DNA of 64,000 bases from Gonatopus flavifemur (lineage: Eukaryota > Arthropoda > Insecta > Hymenoptera > Dryinidae): the NCBI GenBank assembly GCA_018340375.1, contig JAFFJZ010000002.1:14960001-15024000 (forward strand), written 5' to 3'. Below the pieces are notes generated by a model, which was given only the letters and a program-made list of their open reading frames with translations, was not told where the DNA came from and did not search any database. The position numbers and the translations under genes are program-made. Below are positions 44,839-56,638 of the stretch, piece by piece. Every line of letters starts with the position of its first letter. Within the stretch, counting starts at the first letter, position 1.

Positions 44839-45183
44839 TTAGCTGGTGGAGTGAATATTTTTGCAAGAACAACAAAAGAGAAAAAGGTTTATGTGTAGTT
44901 CACAATTTCAGATTTTCTTATCGCAAAATAAATATGTATTCCACACGAATTTATTACAAATTCCATGAATATGGTTTGCCAACTATCAGCAAAATTTTTT
45001 ATTCCTCCGAAATATCATTTGTTCGTTATTAGTTGAATATATTCGATTCGAACAAACATTTATTCCTTCATAAGCAAATAACAAGTTTGTAAATATAAAT
45101 GAACCTTTCCCTCAGTGTTAGAACTGAAGTCACTTGAGCCTTGTTAAATGTCATCTTGTTTTATGAATAATATCAAACATAAG

Positions 45184-45622
45184 GGGTAGAGTGAAGATCC
45201 CAAAATGACCCAAGAAAGTTGTTGAATCGAGCGATATTGATTTAATTCCAAGCCGATCGACGTTTCGGATTTATTCAATCCGTTATCAAGGTACGAAAAA
45301 TCGGAGGGTTGAAAAATCGTTGACGAAAAAATTATTGGATGTGGGTAGTTTTCATTATTGGTTGGAAATTGTTTAGGATTTCCACTTTACCCATTATAAT
45401 TCGGTTCCTGTACCAAGCAATTTCCAACCAATAATGAAAGATATTCACATTCGATTGGACAGGTCCGGATGATAATTTTTTCGACAACGACTTTTCAAGT
45501 CTGCGATTTTTGTATCTCGACAACGGATCGAGTCGATCCGAAACGTCGATCAACTTGAAGTTAAATGAATATCGCTCGATCCAATAACTTGCTTGGGTCA
45601 TTTCGAGATCTTCATTCTACCC
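45184..45622. repeat. Inverted repeat carrying two hammerhead-like cores
   Basis: The left arm (GGTAGAGTGAAGATCCCAAA, ATGACCC) and right arm (GGGTCATTTCGAGATCTTCA, TTCTACCC) are inverted. Each holds a short hairpin followed by GAAACGTCGAT: plus strand 45516-45552 (ACGGATCGAGTCGATCCG then AAACGTC), and minus strand 45282-45259 (ACGGATTGAATAAATCCG then AAACGTC). Between them is a smaller hairpin of CAATTTCCAACCAATAATG. A partial direct copy (ATAATTCGGTTCCTGTACCA) follows at 45628. The GAAACGTC context and inverted arms recall Penelope-like retroelement ends, but no reverse transcriptase is present. Confidence 0.55.
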
Positions 45623-45881
45623 ATCATAATTCGGTTCCTGTACCAAGCCATTCCCAACCAATAATAATGTTCATCTAGGATCTAGATGTAGAAAAATGGT
45701 CGTCCAATTGTTATAGTACACCATCTTTTATCGTTTTCTCTAGTCAAACCAAACGACTTCTTTAGTCAATAAGATTCGACTGGATACCATGAATTCTCCT
45801 TGTCAAAGTTCCTCCGCATGGTCTCCGCAGATCACTGGATCCTGTGGAGGAATTCTGAATCATTGTCAATGAATGTATAAA

Positions 45882-45966
45882 CAGGGTGCCAACGGGTCCT
45901 TGAATTCCAACAGAATTCATCAATCACCAATACGAGGAACGGGAAGTCAAGGATGTGGCAACCCTG
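45882..45966. repeat. Short inverted-repeat element with CAGGGT tips
   Basis: 85 bp between CAGGGTGCCAACGGGTCCTT and AGGATGTGGCAACCCTG. The tips resemble hAT ends, but the flanks share no 8-bp duplication. Confidence 0.4.
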
Positions 45967-48416
45967 GGGAGAAGTTCTCTATGTCTCCCAAAGTTCCATA
46001 GGATCCTCGAGAATGACTGCAAATCTGATTACAAAATTCTCTCAACATCCAGAAAATATGTATAGAAAATGAGAATTCAGGAAGGATTATTAATTTGTAC
46101 CTGAAGAACACGTTTTCGAATTCCTCCGTGGCTGAGAAGAGTGAAATCTCTTTGAAATATATATTCTTGATAATATCTTGTATTACGATCATGATTACAG
46201 ATGATAAGTTAGTTTGTTACCCGATAAGGAGATATATTATTGTAATGATATATCAACGCGTTAACGTATCGTTTCCTTCCTGTGCAACAACTGTGTCATA
46301 TCGTCCGTTCAAATAAACCCTGATTTGATCCGCTTATAAATATTTGTATCAATTAGTCATTACATGTAATATATTATTATAGAAGGTATTGAAACTAATT
46401 GCATCGTACTCCCAGATACCTTTGATGGTTTGAACAGGAGAGCATTTGATAATTGGCTCCATATCCTGTATATACTATACATATCGATGCTTTGTAGGAC
46501 CAGGTAAACACAAATACACTCGTATATCCCTTCACCGCTATATATCGAAATTCCCATTACATATCTATACTTTGATTGTGGGAGCAATTAAGTGGACAGT
46601 TATGACAATAGGATCACATTGTTATAGTCCCTTTGATGCATTGATATCATTTCAGTACGGGATTATGATCATTCATTATTACAGCATTAGAACAGGATTA
46701 TGGGAATCACTCTGTTGATCCAACAGTTGAGCGGAAGAATATCATTTCGTGCTTATGATGGAATCTTAGCTTCCACCTGATCTACCCGGAAACTAATTAT
46801 CCTCTTGATTCTTGAACTCGAATACTGAAGGAAGACTGAATATATCGCGATATAAGAAAGATTGTAGATTCATAATTCTACACAGTATACTTCACAATAA
46901 TTCTCATTCATCCTCATGAACCAGAAACAACAGTATATTTCTTATTCGAGAAGTATCTGTCATCAGTTCTTTACTTCAATTTTCTACAAACTTTTTCTTG
47001 TTCACTTCTTTTTGAATGCTATATCTCTTAGTAACATTTTTCCGTTACTTAGCGTCTCTCTTAACCGTTAGCACTCGCAACATTAAGTAAAAGCTCTCAG
47101 TTGCCAAGTGGGCAACAAAACGACAGAAGAAATGAAAACCCAGCCTCCTTCTCATTACTTGGTGTGTCAAGTTTTCAACGAGACTTCGTACACGTAGAGT
47201 GGGAGCCATTTTTCCTCTCTCCCAGTTTTTTTTTCTCATCGCGGTAACAAAGGAATATGATTCAACACCACCTTCAACAAAAATTCACTCCGCAAATTTT
47301 TCTCTCTTTTTCTTCATTTTATTTTTTTAACATTCAACGTGTCACGTCCCTAGTGTCGTTTCACGATTTCATTTTCATGGTTACCTTCATTATTTCGTGT
47401 GTTCCCTACTCATCCAGAAAAATGGAAGAGAACCGTGCCATTGCGGGCGACGAAGTACGACTAGCTCAAGTTGGGGCGTAATCAAAGATTCATTACCTAA
47501 CTTTGAGTAGTGAACGGGAGTTCTTCAACTACATAGGAACGGTGAAGATTGTAATAAAATATTAGAACGGTGCTTGATGAAAATTTGATAAGAAGAATGA
47601 AGAATTCAATTTGTGATACATTTATGTGTGTTATTTATCGTTGCTTGAATCACATTTATTGGATTGGGTGCGATTGTCAATAACGATTTTCACTAGCTGA
47701 TGTTTCCATCAGATACTTCGAACATCGTGTTAGGAGTTGAGAGCAATGTTGAAACCATCCTCCGATACTGATTGTCGCATTTGTGTTGAAATAACTTTCA
47801 TTCTCTTATTAGAAATTGTCGAAACAGAATTTGATGTTGGGAATTGTCGAATTTCAGGACAAAAAAACTACTATTCATAAAGGAAAAGTTTCAACAAAAA
47901 CATGGGTTGTTTTTTGGAGTATTATCGATCAATTGTTCATTCGTATATTTCATTTCTGCACTTGATATCACAGCTTAGACAATACTGTTCCGCGTTTTCA
48001 AACGTCAGTTCCCTTATTGCAATGAGCCCCATTATTTTGCTGGAAGTTTGTGCTTGAATTGATACTCGATATTAATATCTATGATCTCATTACTCACTGA
48101 AACTAAAATTATCAATAATATTCTCAATATTTGGTAACGATCACAAGCTACATAGTCCCATTCCAACGCAAGATCCAAAGCTGTGCAGCTAGTTGTTGAA
48201 TATTAAATGTTTTTCAAATTGTTTGGGGTGGATTCTGAACTTGAAAGGATTCATTCACCAGTAATTTTGAAATTATTGCCACATTCTCGCTCTTTTCACA
48301 CGAACCTTTAATCATCATTCAATCTTCTGAGGGGTTTTACCGATTGAAAAATTTTACTGTGCTCTCAAAAATCCATAAGATTTGTAGACTAGCATTATTT
48401 CATTCGCACAAAAGTA
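45967..48416. other. No feature recognised
   Basis: AT-rich spacer without recognised elements. The short open frames (for example 46446-46718 and 47257-47481) match nothing I know. Confidence 0.4.
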
Positions 48417-48799
48417 CGCGGAGAAAAAGGAGTAGTGATAAGCTACTGAGCGAATGATGTTGGAGTTTAGATGATCGTTATTTATCTTCCCGAATTGACT
48501 CCTTGGAGTTGGAAACATCGTTTAAACAATGCATTGGAAGATGCTTGGTCTTCAACAATTGAGTATCTCGTTATTTGATCACTAATTCGTTTCAATAAAC
48601 GATTCAAACTTCGAACATATAAGCGAATAGTGAAATATGGACAGACCAAACTGCGTAATCATGAGAACTGAATGGTTCAAACGGAATGACGATTCACTTA
48701 GTTAGACTAACGATACGTCTAGATCGAATGACGATCGCATTGATTGTAGGGACTAAATGTTTGGTTCGTCCATATTTTACTGCACCAGTTTTCTCCGTG
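48417..48799. mobile_element. CACGG-type foldback element with family D insertion, TA duplication
   Basis: Left end CGCGGAGAAAAAGGAGTAGT (second base changed), right end GCACCAGTTTTCTCCGTG. TA lies on both flanks. Past the insertion the arms pair through AGTGAAATATGGACAGACCA and its complement near 48760-48783. The D copy 48456-48620 lies in the left arm. Confidence 0.7.
48456..48620 (-). mobile_element. Family D MITE, copy 6, internally shortened
   Basis: The right end TTCAATAAACGATTCAAACT then TCGAACATAT is the inverted D terminus. The left end GATGTTGGAGTTTAG lacks the usual following block. The flanks GAGCGAAT and AAGCGAAT are an 8-bp duplication with one mismatch. Confidence 0.75.
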
Positions 48800-49205
48800 T
48801 AAGAGGAAGTACAAATAAGTGTGTATGAAGACATAATTTTCTGAAAGAGGAAGATTACGAGAGAGTGAGTTTTATGACACCACTTCACTTACCCGTGTAA
48901 TCGGTCCTTCATTTGACTGCTGTCGCGGTGAATGAAGGTTGACTTTATGATGAATCCAGTTCACGTGGGATGTAGTCGACCAAGAAAACTACGTGTATTC
49001 TCAAGCAATAACATCGCAAATGTGTGTTAATTCCCCAAGAATACGCGTCGCCAACGTGGCCTGCGAAGAATCAGCAGCGTGGGTTCCTTTTGACTAGTTG
49101 TGCGTTGGTGCGATGGACAACGTTGTTCGGAAATATTTATCACAGCTTGAATTTTAATGCAATACTATGCTCACAATTCCTATTGAATATTGATTTCTGT
49201 GGATT

Positions 49206-50390
49206 CCCAACAAACACCGGAGGCCTTGAAGACATCTACAAGATATCTTTCGGGAGACATCTTCAAGATATATCGAAATGATATCTTTCACACATCTTTA
49301 AGAAATGTCAGAAACATGTCTTCATCGTATTTTTGGAAGACATCTTTCAGATATCTTGTGAAAGACATCTAGAAGATATATCGAGAAGATATCTTCAAGA
49401 TGTCTTGCCAAATGTACCTTCAAGATCAGCAGTTTTGAGGTTATGAGTACATGATAATATGAATTACACTCAGAATGTTACAATCGAATTGTGAAGGAGA
49501 TGAATTCGTTCATAATTCGAGAGCTCGAATAACTAATGTAAAAACTGATAAATTCGAAGGTTTGCGGAAAGTATGATTTTGTAACCTTGCAATGCCAGCA
49601 GTAAGAGTGAGGAATCTCCGAGTCACAGTATTTTGCGAATTATTGAACTTCTTACGCTGAATTTTATGTACAGCCTTCAAATGAATTTGTAAAATTCTCA
49701 TCCCCACTAATGAATTGCTTTTCAATAACAATGAGATAGAAATAAATTCAAAAGAATATATGATATTCATCAGACACTAACGGTCACTGGATCATGGAAT
49801 CCATTCTTCAATATATTCATTAAACTTTTCAATTTTTAAGAACTGTCAACTTATCTGATATTTGTATACGTGATAACACTTTATTCAAAAGATCATTTTT
49901 ACTCTGAAAATATACACCACTGATATATTCCACCATGTCATATTGATAATTATGAGCACGATCATTGAACTGTCCGCATGGCTCAGGTCTATGAAGCGAA
50001 GGTACGTCGTGAGGTGCCTGGGTTCGAATCCCGCAACTTCACGGATCCGAATTCGAATAAAATGCATAGAAGTGAAATAGGGATAAAAGAAAAGAGAGGA
50101 GGGAGAAGAAGAAAGAGAGGGAAGAATTTTTTTATGAATTCTTAAAGGTATCTTCAAGATATCTACAAGACGTGTAAAAGATATCTACAAGACATTTTTA
50201 AGACTTGATCGAATACGTCTAAAACATATCTTTCGCAAGATCTTTTCGAGATATTTGTAACTTGTTGAAATTTGTTGCATAAGACATCTTCTAGATGTCG
50301 ATAAGATATCTTTACGAAAGTTTTCCAAGACATCTTCCATGATTTTGAAACATCTTTTAGATACTAATAGATATTTTCTTGTTTGTTGGG
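49206..50390. mobile_element. CCCAACAAACA-ended element with AGATATCTT motif arrays
   Basis: Ends CCCAACAAACACCGG and TTCTTGTTTGTTGGG, with TT on both flanks. Dense arrays of palindromic AGACATCTT/AAGATATCTT motifs fill about 49225-49430 and 50145-50370. The unrelated middle (about 49436-50140) includes a tRNA-like segment. It is non-coding. Confidence 0.6.
49972..50050 (+). repeat. tRNA-derived (SINE-type) segment
   Basis: An A-box-like TGGCTCAGGTC near 49979 is followed by a perfect B box GGTTCGAATCC at 50021-50031 with tRNA-like spacing (about 31 bp between boxes). The sequences either side cannot form an acceptor stem, so it is not a functional tRNA. A purine-rich stretch (GAAAAGAGAGGAGGGAGAAG) follows. 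Confidence 0.5.
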
Positions 50391-51126
50391 TTATTTCATA
50401 TCAATTATTTTGTTTGTTCTCTACACTGAGAAAAATTCGCAATAATTAAATTAACAAAATCAAGACAAGTGTATTATTTCAGTTGGAATAACTGAAAAAT
50501 CCGTTATTGTGACTGAAAAAAATGGTTGAATCAACTATAAAGAGCGGTTGTAGTGTTTTTCAATCAACCTGATCGATTGAAATGACTAAAAAATTTTTCT
50601 GAGTTTATTCCGTGGTTTTTATATATTATTGAATTTTCTCGTTTGTTTTAATTCGTCATTTCACTCTCCTGACACTCTCCCAGTTCATCTCGCTTTATTG
50701 CAGAGGACTCGATCGTTCCATTGAATGAAAATAGAAAAAGATGGGAGATTCATTGCTCGAGACTTTTTAACGACTTCTTCGATTCTCCATTCAGAATTTC
50801 TTTATTCATTATTTGGGTGGGAGTTCATGAATTCGATTTTGATTTTGAGTGGTGGATGATCCTTTCTGTAGTTGACATCGATTTTGTATGGGATAAAAAA
50901 TCTCAAGTTCTTTCAATGATGTTAAATCATTGGAATCCTCAGGTTTCCTGAAAATTAAGTGTTATCATGGAATGGTTAGTAATGGTGGTATTAATCAATC
51001 ATTCGTTTAATTTGATCCAATGTGTTATAACAACACTTAGTATACTACAAGGGATACTACAATGTCCTTGGGATATCCTGAGGATGTCTCCAGGAGATCT
51101 GTGTTGTGTAGGTAAACCTCTTCCTT

Positions 51127-51290
51127 CCCTAGTAGAAATGCTCTAGTGATTGACAAGTTTTGTAACGCTTGACTAGCCAAAAACTAGACGCTTGCGAGTG
51201 CCTGGGAGGGTTCTGGTTACTTGCCAGTGTCTAGTTTCTAGCTAGTTAAGCGTTATAAACCTCGTCAATAACTGAACCACCCTTACAAAC
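51127..51290. mobile_element. Family E MITE, copy 2, uninterrupted
   Basis: Left end CCCTAGTAGAAATGCTCTAG, inner arms GTTTTGTAACGCTTGACTAG and CTAGTTAAGCGTTATAAACC, right tip decayed. It provides the unoccupied form of the copy at 1754-3723. Confidence 0.75.
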
Positions 51291-51521
51291 AATGATTACT
51301 GGCATTTTAATGGGTCGTTGAAGGCCCTTTGAAACACCAGCAGTCGTGTTTGCTGAGATTTCTACTTGGGTTTGTATCTTCCTGATACAATTTCATATCA
51401 GGTGATCTACTTGTCCTTTGTCCTTGCAAACGATTTTGTCAGCATATTCTGGTCATCAAGTCGATGTTATGATTATCGATGATGGCCTTGTTATAACTAA
51501 TGATGTAAACTGAAAATCATA

Positions 51522-51771
51522 CATCATGAGAAAAATCGGTAAATTTATCGATAAATTCTCCGGCAATTCAGTTAGCGATTAACCCGAAGAAAAACTCGGA
51601 GGAATTACTGAGATTCCAGCAAATATACGAGAAAATGTGGTGAATGTACCAATTTCTCAGTAATTCTACCGAAAAAGTCGATAAATTTACCCAAAATTTC
51701 CATCCACTGTGATCGGCTTAATTGCTTCCCGAGAAATTTTGGTAAATTTATCGAAATTTTTCTTCACTGTG
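51522..51771. mobile_element. Foldback MITE, TA flanks
   Basis: Left end CATCATGAGAAAAATCGGTA, right end the complement of CACAGTGAAGAAAAATTTCG. The arms share GGTAAATTTATCGA. TA lies on both flanks. It is tentatively placed with the CAC-ended class. Confidence 0.55.
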
Positions 51772-51995
51772 TAGTTCTTGTATATGGATTCTTCATCCCT
51801 ACACGACGAAAAGTATACGTAATGATTACTGAGAAATATCTTAATTTAATGCTAAGTATTCCAAACTTGTGATGAGTGCCATTCAACATCTTCAAGACTG
51901 CAATCAACTGTTTACGTTGTCATGCAAATGATAAATTAACATAGAAATCTGTGTTGCCAGAAAGTTACGAGTGCCAACGGAATCAACCAACCATA

Positions 51996-52269
51996 CTCTC
52001 TCAAATTTTTAGAGTGAGATTCCACTCTTCAGTCAGCCAAAAGTGGGCCTGTCGAAATTTTGAGTGAAATTTCCACTCTTTTAGAGTGATATTCCAAGGT
52101 TTGAGGTTAGAAACTCACAGCCACTCAAATTCTAGAGTGAATTTTGCACTCTAAAAGAGTGAAGGCTCACTCGAAACGAGTGAAAATTCCATTCGGAACG
52201 GACTAACTCACTTCTAAGACTTAGTAGAGTGCGAAACACGTGATTTTTCACTCTTTCAGATTTAGAGAG
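51996..52269 (+). mobile_element. Family H element, copy 3, uninterrupted
   Basis: 274 bp between CTCTCTCAAATTTTTAGAGT and TCTTTCAGATTTAGAGAG, flanked by TA. Near-complete reference copy for family H, with AGGTTTGAGGTTAGAAACTC at the site where copy 2 was interrupted. Confidence 0.85.
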
Positions 52270-52498
52270 TATACGTTTGCATTGAATAGCATGACAAAAG
52301 TCAAATTATGGCTACACAAATACAAATGGTTATTGAATCACAATGTCCCCATTCAATCCTTACTGTAAAGTTGTGATGGAAGCCAGAACGAATTTTACAA
52401 TAATCACTTTCATACACTTTTCTCTGTATATTAGAAATTATGAACCCTTTTCCTAGAATGGAGACATTATGAGAAATTACAAGATTTATGAGGAATGA

Positions 52499-52722
52499 TA
52501 TGTTGCTGGAGTTTGAATCGTTCACTTAAAAACGAATTAATAATCGAATAAGGAAATATTCAGATTCAACCTCATAATAAAATTCAGAATCTTCAGCGCA
52601 TTCTTTAAACGATGTTTTCAATCTCAAAGAGTAATTTGAGAAGATAAATAACGATGGTTTATGAGATCTTATGAGTTTAAATTTCGTTTCGTTCCTATAA
52701 ACGATTCAAACTTTTACAACAT
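52499..52722 (+). mobile_element. Family D MITE, copy 7
   Basis: TATGTTGCTGGAGTTTGAAT to AACGATTCAAACTTTTACAA plus CAT. The flanks AGGAATGA and AGAAATGA are an 8-bp duplication with one mismatch. Confidence 0.85.
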
Positions 52723-53268
52723 AGAAATGATTAACAAATTGGTTGTAAGGAAGACGCTTAATTCCGTGAATTTAGGTTCATTCATATTCTTTCATATCAA
52801 CAGTATACCGATATAATTATGCATCATTATAACTATAAAATCCTACAAGACTTCCCGAATCAATGGGTATAGCTGAGATAAAGCTGATCTGATAAAAGCA
52901 TCGATTTCAGCTCAAGTTACTGAGGCTTTTTCGCTCCTAATGTAAGCACGTGAGAATGACATGGATACTTCAACTTATCGAACTTCACATTAACAATGAA
53001 ATTATGATGGACTGTCTGGTTCATCAATTCCCCTGGAAATATTTTCATGGAGATTTTTTTTCTGAAATTCATTTAACAATTTTGAAGTTTCAATCTCACA
53101 TTTTTTATTACGTTGTTAGAAAAATTCTTAAATTCAATACAAGTCATGAAATTTCAGAATTTTCCATTGAAATTTGAGGAATTGATGATTGAATTCACAA
53201 CCATATCTTATTAAAATTTAGAAGAAAATTCTTAAAATTGAGAATTATATTATCGAAATTAGTGTCAT

Positions 53269-53479
53269 CAGTGATCTCAGAATGCGGGAGCTGTCTGCTC
53301 CCATCATGCCACCCTTGATGACTGTTGGAAGCTTCCCGCACTTCCAAGTGAAATAACAAAGATTACACTGTAATACAGTGTGGTAACTGACCAAAGGGTA
53401 CTTCTTCTTTTCTCAAATTGGGGTAGTCTCCAAAAGATATATCGTGGGGGTCACCAGCTCTCGCATTCTGGGATCACTG
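53269..53479. mobile_element. hAT MITE, perfect 8-bp duplication
   Basis: 211 bp. Ends CAGTGATCTCAGAATGCGGG and TCTCGCATTCTGGGATCACTG minus its first base. AGTGTCAT is exactly duplicated (53261-53268 and 53480-53487). The GC-richer interior is different from the 2777/13575 family despite the shared CAGTGAT tip. Confidence 0.9.
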
Positions 53480-53487
53480 AGTGTCAT

Positions 53488-54764
53488 ATTATGAGATTGA
53501 TTAGATTGTGTTATGTAAAAAGTTTCGGAATATGTTTATAAAACTTGAGAAACAAGAAAACTGCCTGACATATATTTTTTTTAAAAACACCTATTATGAA
53601 AATTTTTGAATTCCACTCTTTCATATCGAATGCACCATGTTGTCCAGTTGTAATTGCAATTAAAGCCTCACATCGGACTTCAATTTGATTATGGAAAAAT
53701 GGAAATCACACATATTATATTTGTCCTGGAAAGCATGGAGACCGTCCAATCTCTTATTAATGCATTAATGATTGAATCGAGTAAAATCGATTAATTCTCT
53801 TAATTTCCTGCTCGCATTCTTTATTCGACAATTAATCCTCAATAAGAAAGAAACAACAATTGCAAGCGGAAAACCAACTTCAGTTGAAGAAGATCTAACG
53901 AATTTCAATAATTATTGCAAAATTCGCAACAGCTAACGACTAGTCAATCTCATAAAACCTATTAAAATACGTAAACGGATATTATAATGTAGTATAACAG
54001 GTTCGAAGGAACATTTTTCATTGTAAAATTCGTATCTTATTTCATTCGATAATGGAATTCTGTAGCCTTCTTCCATCAAGGGAAATAAGTGATGTTCAAT
54101 TGCCTCTTTCTCATTCTTCGCTTGCCATAGTAATAGCGATTTTCATTTCGTGTCATTCAAATTGTTGACCGACATGCTAGATTATTACTGAGGTAACTGG
54201 AATGTTTATCGAACACGGAGAGTCAACTGTCTCGTGAGAGATCATTAACTTTTTTCCTTGCTGACTTTATTTGTCTTGTCTTATACAATGAAGATTATTC
54301 AAATTCCATTCAGTTACTTGAGTCTCACAGACTTTTTCTACTGCAAAACGATTAGAATGAATTTGAACATTCTATTGAATTCATTGATTTTAGAGTTCTC
54401 ATGGGTCTTTAGATTCTAGCAGAATGGAATAAATAATTACACATTTCCCTTGAATAGTACAATCGATGAGTGGAAGATATACTCGAAGATGTGGAACTCA
54501 GGAAGGCAGGTTAATCGAAGTTGACCTGGATTCAGAAGAGATCGGTAGAATATTATTTATTTACTCCTATATATTTTTAATTCAAAGTATGTACTTCAAT
54601 CAAATCGCTCTGACAAGATGACGGAGTGAAAACTTATACATGAATATGAAATTGAATTTCCCTGTCAAGTGTACCCTGGGGGACATAAAATTAGTTAATT
54701 TAATGGAGGAATTGCAATTACATTTTTATAGTTGCATTCTTTGGGAGAATGTTTAGGACTTGTT
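53488..54764. other. No feature recognised
   Basis: AT-rich spacer; no open frames or repeats of note. Confidence 0.4.
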
Positions 54765-55449
54765 TTGAGGGGTTATATCTTCCAAACGCTCTAAAGAAAT
54801 AAGCTTTCTCCAATGATTTTTTGTGAGCATTCCTTCATAATATCAATCGATTGAGCAACTCTTCAGGAGGAAGAAGAATTGTTATCGAAAATTGGTTGCG
54901 AAATGGTGGCTGTAGGAGCGTTTTTCTGGAAACTATGATTTGAAATCAGCGAGCAGCAGAACTCGAAGAGTTTTCATCCGATCGACTTGAAAGTTGAACT
55001 GTAACTTTATCATGTGATTGTCTATTGAAGTACACACGATCATAATTTTAGGAATTTTTCTCGCAAACTGGCGAGACCTTGAACAAAACATTAGAATTTT
55101 CGAAAAAAAATCGACTCTGATTGTTCATAAAAAGAAATCTAGTTGACCATATGTGAAAATCATGTGCACTTCACTAGATCATCACACGATAAATTTACAG
55201 TTCAATTTTCAAGTCGATCGGATGAAAACTCATCGAGTTCTGCTGCTCGTCGATTTCAAACCATAGTTTTCAGGAAAACGCTCCTACAGGTGTCATTTTG
55301 CAACAAATTTTCAATAAAAAAATTTCTTCTCACTCCTGAAGAGTTGCTCAATCGATTGATGAATTGTTCGTTCATGATGATCATGAAGGAATGCTGAAAA
55401 AAAAATTATCGAAAAAAGCTTTTCTTTTTTAGAGCGTTTGGGAGATATC

Positions 55450-56616
55450 ATCATCACGAAGTAATCAGTCTTACGACTGGTTTGATGGAACCCTCCACCC
55501 CTGTCTATTATCCGCCAAACGTTTAATTTCTACATATCTACTGCATCTCTTGTCTTGTACGATTTGCTTCATATAACTTGTTCTAGGTCTACCTTTACCA
55601 GTTTTACCATTCATTTTCCCTTCCAATATTGTTTTCAATAAACTCTCATGCCATAATGTGTGTCCTATGAGATTGCTTCTCCTTTTCACGATGTGTTTCA
55701 GAAGATTTCTTTTTTCATTTATCTGCTCGAGTACTTCTTCATTTTTGACTTTGTCTATCCATTTTATTCTGAGCATCCTCCTATAACACCACATTTCAAA
55801 AGCTTCAAGTCTTCGTTGATCAGTTTTCCCCATTGTCCAAGTTTCGCAACCATATAATGCTGTGCTCCAAACGTAACTTTTCAAGAATTTCTTCCTTACT
55901 CCCAAGCTTATATTTTTTGAGCATAATAACTGTTTCTTTTGGTAAAAAGCCTTTTTCCCTTGTGCTATTCTTGCTCTTATATCTCTTTCGCTTCTGCCGT
56001 TTTCTGTAATTATGCTTCCTAGATATTTGAATTCTTTCACCTGTTCAATTGTCTCGGTATCTATTTTGATTTTTGTTCTTCTAGCTGTTTTCGCTGCTGT
56101 ACACATCATGAATTTTGTTTTGTCTTTATTTATATTCATACAATAGTTTTCCAATAATATTGTTCTCATAGTGTTGAGAATATTTTCTAACTCAGTACTA
56201 CTCGTGGCAAGTATAGCTATGTCATCCGCGAATCTCAACATACTTATATTTTCTCCCTGAATCTGTAATTTCGTTTGAATTTCCTCCTTCACTTCGTTCA
56301 TTGCTTCTTCTATATATAAATTGAAAATCAGTGGCGATAATGAGCATCCTTGTCTCACCCCTCTTCTTATTTGTGCTTCCCCTTCCTGACCCTCTATGTC
56401 TATTATTGCACTTTGATTCTTATATAATTCGTATATTATTCTTCTATCTTTATAATTTATTCCCACCTTCTTCAGGATCGCAAACATCTTCTCCCATTCC
56501 ACATTATCGAAAGCCTCTTGTATATCTACAAAACCTATGTACACAGATTTCTTCAGCGCTATCCTTTTCTCTATCACTGCCCGAAGTGCTAAAATTGCTT
56601 CTCGCGTTCCCCTATT
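55450..56616 (-). mobile_element. 5'-truncated LINE insertion with 12-bp target duplication
   Basis: 1167 bp bounded by TTTGGGAGATAT on both sides (55438-55449 and 56617-56628). It is in minus orientation. The 3' end is a very short TGATGATG tail next to the target duplication rather than poly(A), as in RTE- and CR1-type LINEs with microsatellite tails. It is 5' truncated within the reverse transcriptase, the usual product of incomplete target-primed reverse transcription. Confidence 0.92.
55471..56612 (-). pseudogene. LINE reverse transcriptase, partial, frame open
   Basis: An open frame of about 380 codons. It starts, already within the RT domain, at GTREAILALRAVIEKR and runs to the natural C-terminus VPSNQS. 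Recognisable parts in order: YIGFVDIQEAFDNVEW (first catalytic Asp), GVRQGCSLSPLIFNLYIEEA (palm/finger motif), LRFADDIAIL (FADD catalytic pair), a thumb region with VKEFKYLGSIITENGRSERD, then YGCETWT and LEAFEMWCYRRML. The absence of stops suggests a fairly recent insertion. It cannot be functional alone because the N-terminal endonuclease and start of RT are missing. The layout resembles RTE-like elements, but the clade is not proven. Confidence 0.9.
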
Positions 56617-56638
56617 TTTGGGAGATATAACCCCTTAA

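Larger units (their letters stand above)
54769..56634. mobile_element. Foldback TTAA element (Kolobok-like MITE) split by a LINE
   Basis: Ends GGGGTTATATCTTCCAAACG and, inverted, GGGAGATATAACCCC. Flanked by TTGA (54765-54768) and TTAA (56635-56638). Without the LINE (55450-56616) and one 12-bp duplication it is about 687 bp. The arms pair through GATTTGAAATCAGCGAGCAG, GAGCGTTTTTCTGGAAACTA and GAGCAACTCTTCAGGAG with their complements. The tips resemble those of 1804-3597. Confidence 0.8.

Noticed and set aside
46095..46718. Overlapping frames suggesting membrane peptides
   Set aside because: AT-rich sequence gives isoleucine/tyrosine-rich chance frames on both strands.
49978..50043. tRNA gene
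   Set aside because: The A and B boxes are present, but no acceptor stem or convincing cloverleaf can be drawn.
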